DNA of 64,000 bases from Pseudomonadaceae bacterium. Its GTDB lineage: Bacteria; Pseudomonadota; Gammaproteobacteria; Pseudomonadales; Azotimanducaceae. Every line of letters starts with the position of its first letter. Position 1 is the first letter of the stretch. The stretch lies in NCBI GenBank assembly GCA_024743435.1, contig JANSWO010000007.1, positions 62,001 through 126,000 of the forward strand, read 5' to 3'. A program made the position numbers and the translations under genes. The notes under the pieces are model-generated. The model searched no databases. It was not told the DNA's origin and saw only the letters and a list, made by a program, of their open reading frames with translations. This document shows positions 45,559 to 54,544 of this stretch, piece after piece.

Positions 45559-46575
45559 ATGAGACGCAATCTGGGCAGCAGTGAAGTGACGGCGGTGGGT
45601 TTGGGCTGTATGAATTTGTCACACGGCTATGGCCCTGGGCTTGAGCATGCAGACGGCGTCCGTTTTCTGCAGGAGGCACTGGACCTCGGCTATGACTTCT
45701 ACGATACGGCGTCTTTATATGGTGATGGCCGTAATGAATCGCTAATCGGCGAGGCGATCTCGCACCGGCGTGACGAGTTTTTCCTGGCGAGCAAGTGTGT
45801 GCTTGGTCTGGATGGTGAAAAGCGGGTGTTGGATGGTCGGCCGGAATCCATCAAGCGTATGTGCGACGACTCGCTAAAGCGGTTGAACACGGACCACATT
45901 GACCTCTACTACATGCACCGGCTGGATCGAAAGGTGCCGATAGAAGACTCGGTCGGTGCCATGGCCGAGCTTGTTGCCGCCGGCAAAATTGGCAATGTCG
46001 GCCTCTCCGAAATGTCAGCGGAAACCCTGCGACGGGCGTGCGCCGTTCACCCGATCAAGGCTATGCAGTCAGAGTATTCGCTGTGGACACGCAATCCTGA
46101 GCTGGGAGTGCTCGATGCATGCGCCGAGCTCGACGTTACCTTCGTTGCCTTTTCACCGGTTGGGCGCGGCTTCTTGAGTGACGTGCCTCCCGCTGAAGCA
46201 TCGAATCTGCATGAACACGATATCCGCCGGACGATGCCCCGTTTTGAGGCGCCGCGTTATGAGAAGAACCTCGCGCTTCTTGAGATGGCTGCCGAGATGG
46301 CTGCTGCGCATAACGCAACCGTTGCCCAGGTTGCGCTCGCCTGGGTGTTGTCTCGAGGTGATCACATCGTGACGATACCGGGTACGACTCACCGACAGCA
46401 TCTAAAGGACAATCTCGGCGCCGTGACGGTTCACCTGCCCGAAGATGCACTCGATCAGCTCACGGCTCACTTTGCGCCTGAGCGTATCGAGGGAAGTCGC
46501 TACTCGGCTGCTGCCCAGCGCACGGTCGATACCGAACGCTTTGATTTTGAGCTGGCGGAGTCCGACTCCGCCTGA
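45559..46575 (+). CDS. Aldo/keto reductase
   Basis: A 338-residue NADPH-dependent reductase. LGLGCMNLSHGYG-type start, the catalytic Asp-Tyr in DFYDTASLYGDGRNE, Lys in LASKCV, and His in YYMHRLDR form the AKR tetrad. It resembles the subfamily with YghZ/IolS and AKR13. ATG 45559 has GGAGAGG upstream; a GTG three bases earlier is also possible. It is the last gene of the 42.3-46.6 kb operon. Confidence 0.9.
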   Translation: MRRNLGSSEVTAVGLGCMNLSHGYGPGLEHADGVRFLQEALDLGYDFYDTASLYGDGRNESLIGEAISHRRDEFFLASKCVLGLDGEKRVLDGRPESIKRMCDDSLKRLNTDHIDLYYMHRLDRKVPIEDSVGAMAELVAAGKIGNVGLSEMSAETLRRACAVHPIKAMQSEYSLWTRNPELGVLDACAELDVTFVAFSPVGRGFLSDVPPAEASNLHEHDIRRTMPRFEAPRYEKNLALLEMAAEMAAAHNATVAQVALAWVLSRGDHIVTIPGTTHRQHLKDNLGAVTVHLPEDALDQLTAHFAPERIEGSRYSAAAQRTVDTERFDFELAESDSA

Positions 46576-46589
46576 TCGCGTGCGGGGCG

Positions 46590-48347
46590 TTAGTTGTAGA
46601 ACGCTGGCGATTTATTTAACTGATCAGCCAGTACTTTGTCGTGTTCGATCCAAAGCGTTGCCTGACGCTCGACGAGGAGGTTTTCGATGGCTGTCATCGC
46701 AGCCAACGTCGCTTCTTTGTCCGCGTTGAAGACCGGTGTCCGTCGATGCTGACGGCTGAAGCGAAAGTGATACAGATCGCCCGACAGTAGGATGGGCCCG
46801 GTCTTCTCGAGATCAAGGAACAGTACCTGGTGACCGGGGGTGTGGCCGTAGGCTGGCAGGATTTCAACGCTGCCGTCACCGAATACGTCGTGCGCGCCCT
46901 CGAGCAGAACTCGTTCGCTCGAGGCAAGCGCTGAGTAGAGGCCTGGCTCGAAGAAGCTGTGCTGATCAGCGTGTTCAAAGCCGGCTTCGTATTCCGGTCG
47001 TTGAATCAGGAGTGTTGACGCTGCAAATGTATTGGCAGCGCCGATGTGATCGAAATGAAGATGTGACGGAGCAAAGTAGTCGATGTCCTCGGGCGTGAGA
47101 CCCAGGTCTGATAGCTGTTCGACGACGGAGCGTTCGTAACGCATGGTTGCGCCGGGTTGCAGCTCGACATCACCTTGGCCGACGGTCGCCAGCGGCAATC
47201 CGGCATCCCACAGCAAACGTCCCCGTTCGTGCTCTATCAGGTAGCAGGGCACAAACATCTCACGAACGTCGGTGTCACTGTTATCCAGGCCAAACGAGGA
47301 AACATCATCGAAAGTGAGACTGCCGCAATCCATGACGTACAAACGCAGGTTGTCGGCATTGGGTGCGTTGGATTGCTCGGGGGCAGCAACTGCCAAGGAC
47401 TGATGGCCTGGATGAACGGTCAGCGCTGGGAAACGCTCAGCCAGTTCAACCAGTCGCTGAAGAGAGTTCGCGCTGGCCTCAATATCGTGGGAGAACGTGC
47501 CGGGTTCCACGCCGTTTTCCCAACCCCATGCGGTATGGGTTACGTCGCCGAGTAATAGGTGGGCACCGTCTTTGGTCAGCGCAACGAAAGCCACGCTGCC
47601 TTCGGTGTGCCCCGGCGAGTGAATTGCCCACAGCGAGCCATCACCAAACACATCGATGACACCACTGTAGATGCCATCCGGTTCCTCGCTGAATTGCCAC
47701 GTTGAGAGCTCGCGATTATCGAGCAGCCGATCGGTCGTGCCCTGGGTGAAGGCATGCGTGAATTGCCGAGTGGCGGTTTCGCTAGGGCCGGCCAGAATGA
47801 GAGCATCTTGCGGCGCGTCACTCACACCCATGATGTGATCCATGTGTAAGTGGCTGATCAGCACGCCTTTCAGATCGAGGTCCATGGAGTCGATGATGCT
47901 GGCGGTGCTGTTGACGACGCGCAGTGCGTCCATATTCATCGCCTGGCGGACGACCCAGCCCAGACGCGGGCTGCCATCAGGCCCGGCAAACTCGGTGGAG
48001 ACGCCGGAATCGATGATCCAGTCGCCGTGCTCGGGGTGCCGGATCACATAGACGTACAGTTCGATGTCCTCGGGGCCGGCTTCAATACCAGCTTCCACCG
48101 CTTTTGGGTGGTCCAGGTTGATCATGCCCTCGCGGTCGACTGTCCATGTAGCCGCCACGACCTTATGCAACTCGAGCGGGCCTCGGGCAGCGCTCTGTGA
48201 CAGAGCCTGATGTAGCTTTGTTGCGCTGGAACTCGTGCCAATGTCAGCGGCTTTGTCTGATGTGGTGCTGGCCGAACACGCTGCCATCAACACAGAGAAG
48301 GCGAGGCCGCTTGCCGCCCGATACAGAAGTTTTGAGCCATCACGCAT
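46590..48347 (-). CDS. Lipoprotein with two metallo-beta-lactamase-fold domains
   Basis: A 585-residue protein. A lipoprotein signal ends at Cys24 (SVLMAACSAS). Two full MBL domains follow. Domain 1 has HLHMDH at 166-171, HSPGH at 243-247, Asp268 and His312/315. Domain 2 has HLHFDH at 429-434, GHTPGH at 501-506, Asp524 and His569. The HLHFDHIG and GHTPGHQ forms are those of N-acyl-homoserine-lactonase-like enzymes. Both sites look intact. It would be an envelope-located hydrolase, perhaps of lactones. ATG 48347 is chosen because the signal peptide starts there. SoxR is upstream on the same strand. Confidence 0.82.
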   Translation of the reverse strand: MRDGSKLLYRAASGLAFSVLMAACSASTTSDKAADIGTSSSATKLHQALSQSAARGPLELHKVVAATWTVDREGMINLDHPKAVEAGIEAGPEDIELYVYVIRHPEHGDWIIDSGVSTEFAGPDGSPRLGWVVRQAMNMDALRVVNSTASIIDSMDLDLKGVLISHLHMDHIMGVSDAPQDALILAGPSETATRQFTHAFTQGTTDRLLDNRELSTWQFSEEPDGIYSGVIDVFGDGSLWAIHSPGHTEGSVAFVALTKDGAHLLLGDVTHTAWGWENGVEPGTFSHDIEASANSLQRLVELAERFPALTVHPGHQSLAVAAPEQSNAPNADNLRLYVMDCGSLTFDDVSSFGLDNSDTDVREMFVPCYLIEHERGRLLWDAGLPLATVGQGDVELQPGATMRYERSVVEQLSDLGLTPEDIDYFAPSHLHFDHIGAANTFAASTLLIQRPEYEAGFEHADQHSFFEPGLYSALASSERVLLEGAHDVFGDGSVEILPAYGHTPGHQVLFLDLEKTGPILLSGDLYHFRFSRQHRRTPVFNADKEATLAAMTAIENLLVERQATLWIEHDKVLADQLNKSPAFYN

Positions 48348-48450
48348 GACGTGGTTCCAAGCTAAAACACGGAGGCTATCAGCAACGACGGCTTGGGTGT
48401 TGGCGCTTGTCGTTGTCGGGGCCTCGAGTGCGGCCGGCGAGTGCATCGAA

Positions 48451-48921
48451 CTAGATGTGGGGCGCGTTAGGGTCGTCACCCAACAGGTAGCGTGGTCCGG
48501 CACCCTTTGCGCTCGCGCGATCTTCCGGGTTGTACAGCGCGCAATTGGTTAGCGACAAACAACCGCAGCCGATGCATCCATATAGGCGATCTCGCATCAG
48601 TTCCAACGCCGCGATCTGATCCTCGATGCGCCGGCGAAAATCGGTGCTCATCAATCGCCAATCCTTTTGAGTTGGCGTTCGAGCACTCGGTAGAGCAGAG
48701 AGCTGCGCGTGAATGTCGCTTATTGAAAGCCCCAGTTGCTGGGCGATCATCACGAACGAGAGTCGGCGGATGTCTGTGCGTCGGTAGCGTCGCTGACCAC
48801 CGCTGTTCCGATCGGGCGCGACAAGCCCCTGGGTTTCGTAATAGCGGATGGCTGATATGGCGAGTCCTGTTCGCTCTGCGATCTGGCCGATGCTCAGCCA
48901 ATCATCTCTCGAAGGCGTCAT
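48451..48921 (-). CDS. soxR: Redox-sensitive transcriptional activator SoxR
   Basis: A 156-residue MerR-family regulator. The N-terminal DNA-binding domain holds IGQIAERTGLAISAIRYYE and GQRRYRRTDIRRL. The [2Fe-2S] cluster cysteines are Cys116, Cys119, Cys121 and Cys127 (CIGCGCLSLTNC), exactly the C-x2-C-x-C-x5-C spacing of SoxR. Redox-cycling compounds oxidise the cluster and switch on the target promoter. A SoxR box lies in the 73-base gap upstream, so the gene is probably autoregulated and controls the divergent questin-oxidase-like gene. Confidence 0.93.
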   Translation of the reverse strand: MTPSRDDWLSIGQIAERTGLAISAIRYYETQGLVAPDRNSGGQRRYRRTDIRRLSFVMIAQQLGLSISDIHAQLSALPSARTPTQKDWRLMSTDFRRRIEDQIAALELMRDRLYGCIGCGCLSLTNCALYNPEDRASAKGAGPRYLLGDDPNAPHI

Positions 48922-48931
48922 GAATAAACTC

Positions 48932-48962
48932 TTGACCTGAAGTTAGGTTGAGGTTTTAGCAT
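48932..48962 (+). promoter_or_regulatory. SoxR-dependent promoter with SoxR box
   Basis: The -35 box is TTGACC (48932-48937) and the -10 box is TAGCAT (48957-48962), separated by 19 bases, the over-long spacing used by SoxR/MerR-activated promoters. The spacer holds the dyad CCTGAAGTTAGGTTGAGG (48936-48953), which matches the enterobacterial soxS box at 15 of 18 positions. It reads towards the questin-oxidase-like gene, whose ATG is 33 bases beyond the -10. Confidence 0.8.
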
Positions 48963-48994
48963 GATCGATATAGTGAATCGAGTGGGCAAGTGCG

Positions 48995-50074
48995 ATGACT
49001 AGCGCGTCAAGTGAAAACAAGGAGGGGAGCGAATATGACGTCGCTCTGGCTCGGCTGGCAGGTTATGGCTGCGAGTTGCGCAACGGCTTTACGAATCATG
49101 CGCCGATGGTGATTGAAGCACTGCGGGCGATGAATAGAACCGACGAGATACCCGCCTGGCTCGAGTCGAATATCGAGCGGCTATTGCCTCGTCCGAGCTG
49201 CACAACGCTAATTGATAGCGAAGACAATGCTGATGCGTTGGGTGACCCGAAGCGCTTTGGCGATTGGGCTGTGTTCTTTACTACGCAGATTGAGAGTGCC
49301 GGTTGGGAGGCGGTTGCCTCGCATTGGATAGCCAGACTCGAGGCAGGTTTTGCGGCAGCCGCCCTGCATGGGGTCATTCGCGTTGGCCACGCCGTGCGTG
49401 CGCAGCTCGATAAAGATAGCGCAGAGAGAAGACGGGAGCTGGCGGATGCGCTGGCAAGCTGGGCTTGCGTGTATGGCCAATTGCCAGTGCCTCTGTTGGC
49501 AGCTGGTGGCGAGCGCTGTTTGCGTGATGTGATCAACTCGTTGCCGCTCGTTCCGCAAGCACATCGTCGCAATGGCGGCTCGATTGTCGATGGCGTCGCT
49601 CAGGTGCGTCACGCACAGGATTTTGCTTCTGCGATTGCGCAGGCGAGATTGGATGACGACCCGCATGTGGCGTTAACCGATATGGCCGTCGTTTTCGCGG
49701 AGGTCTTTGTCAGAGAGGTCAACTCGCCTTTAGCCGCGGTGGTTTTCACCCATGCGATTACCGGTGCGGCAGCGGCTCAGAACTTACTGCCGGTAGTTGA
49801 TTCCGGTCTATCGAGGCGGCTGGTTTGGCGTGCCTGGCAATCCGGGTGCGCCCTGGTGTCAGCCTACGCAGACAACGATGACAGTCGTTCTGGCGAGACT
49901 GCTGTGATTGAGCCGCATTCGCCCGATAGTCTGATTGACGCAGCGATCGCTTCCGGCGACGACCACGCCATCAAGCTCACTGAAGCGACGCTCGGGTTCT
50001 ATGAGCAGCGTCAGGCGCCTGTGTTTTTACTGGCGGCAGAGCGTTGCAGCGCCGTACTGCCAGGCGCTGCCTAA
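48995..50074 (+). CDS. Questin oxidase-like protein (DUF4243)
   Basis: A 359-residue protein. FTNHAPMVIEALRAM near the N-terminus, ALHGVIRVGHAVRAQ near 130 and DDHAIKLTEATLGF near the end match the questin oxidase family, in which the fungal enzyme opens a quinone ring by a Baeyer-Villiger-type reaction. Several conserved histidines are present in these motifs. The bacterial members are uncharacterised. The gene is the direct target of the SoxR promoter. It converges with the molybdopterin enzyme gene, sharing CTAA. Confidence 0.77.
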   Translation: MTSASSENKEGSEYDVALARLAGYGCELRNGFTNHAPMVIEALRAMNRTDEIPAWLESNIERLLPRPSCTTLIDSEDNADALGDPKRFGDWAVFFTTQIESAGWEAVASHWIARLEAGFAAAALHGVIRVGHAVRAQLDKDSAERRRELADALASWACVYGQLPVPLLAAGGERCLRDVINSLPLVPQAHRRNGGSIVDGVAQVRHAQDFASAIAQARLDDDPHVALTDMAVVFAEVFVREVNSPLAAVVFTHAITGAAAAQNLLPVVDSGLSRRLVWRAWQSGCALVSAYADNDDSRSGETAVIEPHSPDSLIDAAIASGDDHAIKLTEATLGFYEQRQAPVFLLAAERCSAVLPGAA

Positions 50075-52239
50075 CTCGCAGCCGGGATTGATGATGGCCG
50101 CACTTCCACCGGGATACCGTCCAACAGTATCTGCCCGGAAATGGGTTCAAAATCTCCAACTTCGGCTGATGCGAGCCGATTGATGTTCACACCGCCCAGT
50201 GCGTTCGCGCGCTGCCAGCCGCCACTGTGACCGAAGCCGTGGGGATAGCAAACAGATCCTTCCACCACGCTGCTCGATAGCTCGACGGTCACATCAACGT
50301 CTCCAGTCTTACTGCGAACGCTGACGCTTTGGCCGTCGCTTATCTGCCGGTTACCGGCATCGACCGGGTGCATCAGCAGGGTTGGTTTGAGAGATCGCGA
50401 AAGCCTGGGGCTGTTGTGCATCCAGGAATTCATGGAACTCAACTGGCGGCGACCGAACAGTTTCAACTCCGACGGGTTGTGCTCGCTCTTACTGTGAGAA
50501 AGGCGTTTGCATTCGGCCGCGATGGTGTCGTTCCAAATCTGTGGCTTGCCATCGTCTGTGTTGACGTGAGCCATGCTGTGTTGCGGACTCATCCGTTCGG
50601 ATATTCGATAGCCGCCCGGGTGCTCCATCAGCAGCTTGCCGATTGACATCCCTTTCTCTGCAAGGGGACCTTGCGTCAGTGCGGAATCTGCGATGGCTAA
50701 CGGCGGGGCGATTTCCGAGGTCGGATCCAGGTCGCCGAGAAGCGCGTTAGTTGGTGCTGGTTTTCCGGCTCGCTTTGCAATGTCACCGTAGATCTGCCAT
50801 TCGTGCCGGGACGCTCCTCTTGGCTCGATGACCGCCTCAACAGCATGTAGCCACGGCTCCGGTGCGTTAGCGGCCCACAAATCATTGATGTCTGAGCGTT
50901 CATAGAAGGTTGGGGTGGGCAAAATGTAGTGTGCGTACTGAGCGGTTTCGTTGGCGTAGAAATCCAGACACACCAGGAGTTCTAAGCTGTTCAGGGCGGC
51001 CCGCATTTTCTCCTCATCAGGGTGCGACAGTACCGGGTTACCGCAATCAACGAAGAACGCGCGTAGCTGGCCCTGGCCGGGAGTCAGGATATCGTCTGCA
51101 ATCTCGCCCGCCGGATTGATGCCGGATACCAGGGGTAGATCGCCGATCCTGCTGCGCCTGGCACCATGGCGCTCGGCAACCGAGGGCGAGTTCTCGGGTT
51201 GAAATGGCGACTGACCAATCAGCGAACCGCCGGCCTTGCCAAAATTACCTGTGCAAAGATTGATGGCATCCATCAGCACGTTGGCTAGCGTTGAGAATGT
51301 GCCTCGGTTCGCTCCGAGTCGCGCGTAGCAGACCGCGCTATCAGCGGCGCAGAACCGGCGCGCGAGGCGTTCAATCGCCGCAGCCTCAATGCCACAGCGT
51401 TCCGTGGCGAGCGTCATATCAACGCTGTCGAGCCAACCGCGCAGTGACGGCCAACCGTTGACCCTGTCGGTGGCTTCGGCATCGATGAGGTCGAGTTCGA
51501 CCATGGTCTTCAGCATCGCCGTCAGCAACCAGGCGTCGCTGTCGGGGTTGATGGGTTGGTGCTCAAAACGCTCTGCCGTTTCGGTGCAGCGCGGATCGAC
51601 GACGATGACGCCCCCGCGTTTACTGATTGCATCGAGTTGCTGCAGATGGCGCGGAGCACAGATCAGCGACATCTTTGAAATGACCGGGTTGCCACCGAAG
51701 ATCATGAGAAAGTCGGTATCGGGCAAGTCTGGAAATGGTGTCAGTGCGGCATTGCCGAACACCAGATCCGATGCGAGCACTCGTGCGCCCGTGTCGACCT
51801 GCATTGCGTTGTAGCGTTTTTGCGAGCCAAACAAGCTAGTGAATGTGTAGCCGTAGGCGTAGTGCATGGTGGCAAAAGCAGCTGGATTGCCGATGTAGGC
51901 GGCGAGCGAGTCGCCGCCATGGGTCTCGGTGATCGTTGTCAGCCGGTGGGCGATGTCCTCCAGTGCTTCGTCCCACGTGCAAGGCGCAAATTCGCCTGGG
52001 CCACCGATGCGTTTGAGCGGCGTGAGTACGCGGTCTGGGTCGTAGGTGACTTCCAGCATGCCGGGCGCTTTCACACACAGATGGCCGCGCGAGACGGGGT
52101 GGTCCCGGTTCGGGCTTACCTTGGTGATCTTGCCGTCAGAAACGGATGCAATCAGGCCACACTGAGCCTCACAAAGCCGGCAGTACGTATGGTGTTCTCC
52201 GTCCGCCCCGGGCGTGCTTTCTAGAGTGCTCATCGACAT
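50071..52239 (-). CDS. Molybdopterin-dependent oxidoreductase (DMSO reductase family)
   Basis: A 722-residue molybdenum or tungsten enzyme. The [4Fe-4S] cysteines are Cys20, Cys23, Cys27 and Cys55 (TYCRLCEAQCGL and GHLCVKA). The middle follows the family pattern (FGGNPVISK, VVDPRCTETAE) and the C-terminal beta-barrel binds the cofactor (SDGQSVSVRSKTGDV). There is no Tat signal, so it should be cytosolic. It resembles the group annotated as formate dehydrogenase/assimilatory reductase-like; the substrate is not known. The TauD-like gene lies upstream on the same strand. Confidence 0.87.
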   Translation of the reverse strand: MSMSTLESTPGADGEHHTYCRLCEAQCGLIASVSDGKITKVSPNRDHPVSRGHLCVKAPGMLEVTYDPDRVLTPLKRIGGPGEFAPCTWDEALEDIAHRLTTITETHGGDSLAAYIGNPAAFATMHYAYGYTFTSLFGSQKRYNAMQVDTGARVLASDLVFGNAALTPFPDLPDTDFLMIFGGNPVISKMSLICAPRHLQQLDAISKRGGVIVVDPRCTETAERFEHQPINPDSDAWLLTAMLKTMVELDLIDAEATDRVNGWPSLRGWLDSVDMTLATERCGIEAAAIERLARRFCAADSAVCYARLGANRGTFSTLANVLMDAINLCTGNFGKAGGSLIGQSPFQPENSPSVAERHGARRSRIGDLPLVSGINPAGEIADDILTPGQGQLRAFFVDCGNPVLSHPDEEKMRAALNSLELLVCLDFYANETAQYAHYILPTPTFYERSDINDLWAANAPEPWLHAVEAVIEPRGASRHEWQIYGDIAKRAGKPAPTNALLGDLDPTSEIAPPLAIADSALTQGPLAEKGMSIGKLLMEHPGGYRISERMSPQHSMAHVNTDDGKPQIWNDTIAAECKRLSHSKSEHNPSELKLFGRRQLSSMNSWMHNSPRLSRSLKPTLLMHPVDAGNRQISDGQSVSVRSKTGDVDVTVELSSSVVEGSVCYPHGFGHSGGWQRANALGGVNINRLASAEVGDFEPISGQILLDGIPVEVRPSSIPAAS

Positions 52240-52284
52240 CGAACTCCAATGGTAGTGATCGTCGTAGTCGGTATATCGGTACTG

Positions 52285-53112
52285 CTATGCCGCAATCGGC
52301 ACGCCAGCCAGTGTTATTCGGTGCAGGTAGCGCCGATGGCCGTGGTAGTCGTTTAAGGCGAAGTGCCAGGTTGAACGGTTGTCCCACATGGCGATGTCGC
52401 CCTCGCGCCATTTGAAACGAGTTTGGAACATGGGCTGCTGAGCGTGTTGATAGAGAAACTGCAGGAGGGCATGAGCTTCGGCCGGGTTCCAGCCTTTGAT
52501 GCCAATCGTGAACCCCGGGTTCACGTACAGCAGCTTGCGGCCAGATTCAGGATGCGCGATGACAACAGGGTGTTCGGCATCCTGCGTCGCTGATTCGGCG
52601 TTGCCCAGACGATCGCCAAACTCTTTTGCATACTGAGCGTTAGCACCGAAAATGTGGCGGCTGGAGTGCACCGCGGTGAGGCCCGAGAGCATTTCCTTAA
52701 AGCCGTCGGATAGCGCGTCGTAAGCCGCACCCATGCTCGCCCACAGGGTGTCACCCCCGGAAGGTGGGATTTCGCGTGCGTAGAGGATCGAGCCCATCGC
52801 CGGAACCTGATCGTAGGAATGGTCGGTATGCCAGCCACCGCCGATGTTTCCGGTTTGGTCCGCTTCCTTGAGTACCTCGGCGATTTCCGGGTAACCGTCG
52901 ACTGCTTTGAAAAAGCGGTTAATGTCGATGTCGGCCCAACGTTTAGCGAATGCGATGTGATCTTCGGGTGACAGGTTTTGATCCCGGATGAATATGACGC
53001 CGTGTTCGATGAAGGCCGAGCGCAAGTCCGCAAATGCCTCGTCCGAGAGCGTTCGCACGTCAATGTCGGTGATCTCAGCGCCGATAGCATTGGTGGTGAG
53101 AGAAATGTTCAT
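52285..53112 (-). CDS. TauD/TfdA-family dioxygenase
   Basis: A 275-residue Fe(II)/2-oxoglutarate oxygenase. Iron ligands are His95 and Asp97 (GWHTDHSYD) and His250 (MWDNRSTWHFALNDY); Arg265 (LHRITL) would hold 2-oxoglutarate. It hydroxylates an unknown substrate such as a sulfonate, aryloxyacid or amino acid. It lies 45 bases before the molybdopterin enzyme gene, so both probably share a transcript, and 76 bases after the MFS gene. Confidence 0.88.
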   Translation of the reverse strand: MNISLTTNAIGAEITDIDVRTLSDEAFADLRSAFIEHGVIFIRDQNLSPEDHIAFAKRWADIDINRFFKAVDGYPEIAEVLKEADQTGNIGGGWHTDHSYDQVPAMGSILYAREIPPSGGDTLWASMGAAYDALSDGFKEMLSGLTAVHSSRHIFGANAQYAKEFGDRLGNAESATQDAEHPVVIAHPESGRKLLYVNPGFTIGIKGWNPAEAHALLQFLYQHAQQPMFQTRFKWREGDIAMWDNRSTWHFALNDYHGHRRYLHRITLAGVPIAA

Positions 53113-53188
53113 TGCCGGGCCCTGTGGTTAGCTCAGTGTGTTTAGCATCAGTCTGATTAGACGGAAAAAATGATCGGCTCTGCAAGGC

Positions 53189-54427
53189 CTAGCCGCGCTC
53201 CTGCGCAGCCTCAATCGCCTCGTCGCTCCAGTCGCGTGGCGCAGGTATCGTCCTTGCGATCAGATTCGCAGCAACGATGGCAGCCAGCATGATCAATGCC
53301 ACGGGGCGAAGGGTGCCATCGTATAACACGCCACTCAGCGCACCGAGTATGCCGCCGAAGCCAAAGGTTGCCATGGACGACAGCGCACCTGCGCTGCCGG
53401 CGAGCTTTGAAAAGTTGGCCAGGTACAGACCGGAAATCGACGGTCCCACAAGGCCAGTACAACCGATGACCAGCGCCAATGCCGGTGCGAACAGCCAAAG
53501 ATTGGTGGGGGTTGCGAGTGTGGTTAGTGCTAATACGCTGACAGCGGTGAGTTGGGCCAGGCGACCGATGGTGAAGATCTTGAACGGTTGCGTATGTCGC
53601 ACGACGCGCGCTGTGATCAGAGTGAACACCATCATGGTCAGGACATTTGCGCCGAAGTAGATGGGGAAGAGCGTCGCGCCGACATCAAAATACTCGAGAT
53701 AGATAAAGGCGGAATTGGTCAGGAATACCATGAGCGCAGATGACACTAGCCCTGACGTCAGTAGATAACGCAGTGGCAACAGACGCCCATCGACGCGCCG
53801 ACACAACACCTCAAGGTATTGCGGTAGAAAACGGGAGACATCGATTTTGCCCGAGCGCAGGTTATGAGTTTCGCCAAGGTTCAGGAACAGCACGAACATC
53901 ACCGCGGCGTAGGCGGCGAGAAAGACAAAAATCCACTGCCAACCCAACGGCAACAGCAAGGTGCCGACGACGGGCGCGAGCAGGGGTGCGGCGAGCATGA
54001 CCAGGGTGACGATCGGAAAGCGCTTGGCCGCTTCAGTTGGACTGTAGCTGTCGCGAACCATCGCCATGCAGATCGCGCTGACGCAACCGCCACCGAGAGC
54101 TTGCAGCGGTCGTAGCGCGACAACCATGTTGGCGCTGTCTGCGAAGGTGATGGCGAACGAACCGACGATGAACAGGCACAAGCCGAACAAGCCAACCGGC
54201 CGCCGACCGATCTGATCCGAGATCGGCCCGCCAATCAGTTGGCCGATTCCGAAGCCAAGCAGATAGGTGCTGACTGATGCGTTGATGACAACGAGGGAAA
54301 CGTCGAATGCGGACGCCATTGCCGGCAGTGCTGGCAGATAGGTGTCGATCGCAAACGGCGCGAGCGCCGTCATGGCGCTGACAAGGAGTAGAAAATAGCG
54401 AGGCAGCGCGGTTGGCGTGGCGGTCAT
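53189..54427 (-). CDS. Multidrug efflux MFS transporter, Bcr/CflA family
   Basis: A 412-residue protein with 12 membrane segments. APFAIDTYLPALPAMASAFDV near the N-terminus and GQLIGGPISDQIGRRPVGLFG, the conserved loop 2-3 motif, place it in the Bcr/CflA family. It probably exports drugs or metabolites in exchange for protons. It lies upstream of the TauD gene on the same strand and is divergent from the aldehyde dehydrogenase gene. Confidence 0.88.
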   Translation of the reverse strand: MTATPTALPRYFLLLVSAMTALAPFAIDTYLPALPAMASAFDVSLVVINASVSTYLLGFGIGQLIGGPISDQIGRRPVGLFGLCLFIVGSFAITFADSANMVVALRPLQALGGGCVSAICMAMVRDSYSPTEAAKRFPIVTLVMLAAPLLAPVVGTLLLPLGWQWIFVFLAAYAAVMFVLFLNLGETHNLRSGKIDVSRFLPQYLEVLCRRVDGRLLPLRYLLTSGLVSSALMVFLTNSAFIYLEYFDVGATLFPIYFGANVLTMMVFTLITARVVRHTQPFKIFTIGRLAQLTAVSVLALTTLATPTNLWLFAPALALVIGCTGLVGPSISGLYLANFSKLAGSAGALSSMATFGFGGILGALSGVLYDGTLRPVALIMLAAIVAANLIARTIPAPRDWSDEAIEAAQERG

Positions 54428-54503
54428 GATCCCAGGGGCCTGCAGTCGAGTGTTGAGGGGCTGGGAAGCCTGCTGACAAGCGCTTGCGTACCCGATATAT
54501 GCC

Positions 54504-54509
54504 TATAAT
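54504..54509 (+). promoter_or_regulatory. Candidate -10 box of the aldehyde dehydrogenase gene
   Basis: A perfect TATAAT lies 35 bases before ATG 54545. No good -35 box is visible at the normal spacing, so the promoter may depend on an activator. Confidence 0.5.
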
Positions 54510-54544
54510 GCCCCGCTGGTATTCACCAAAGAGGATTGCACACG

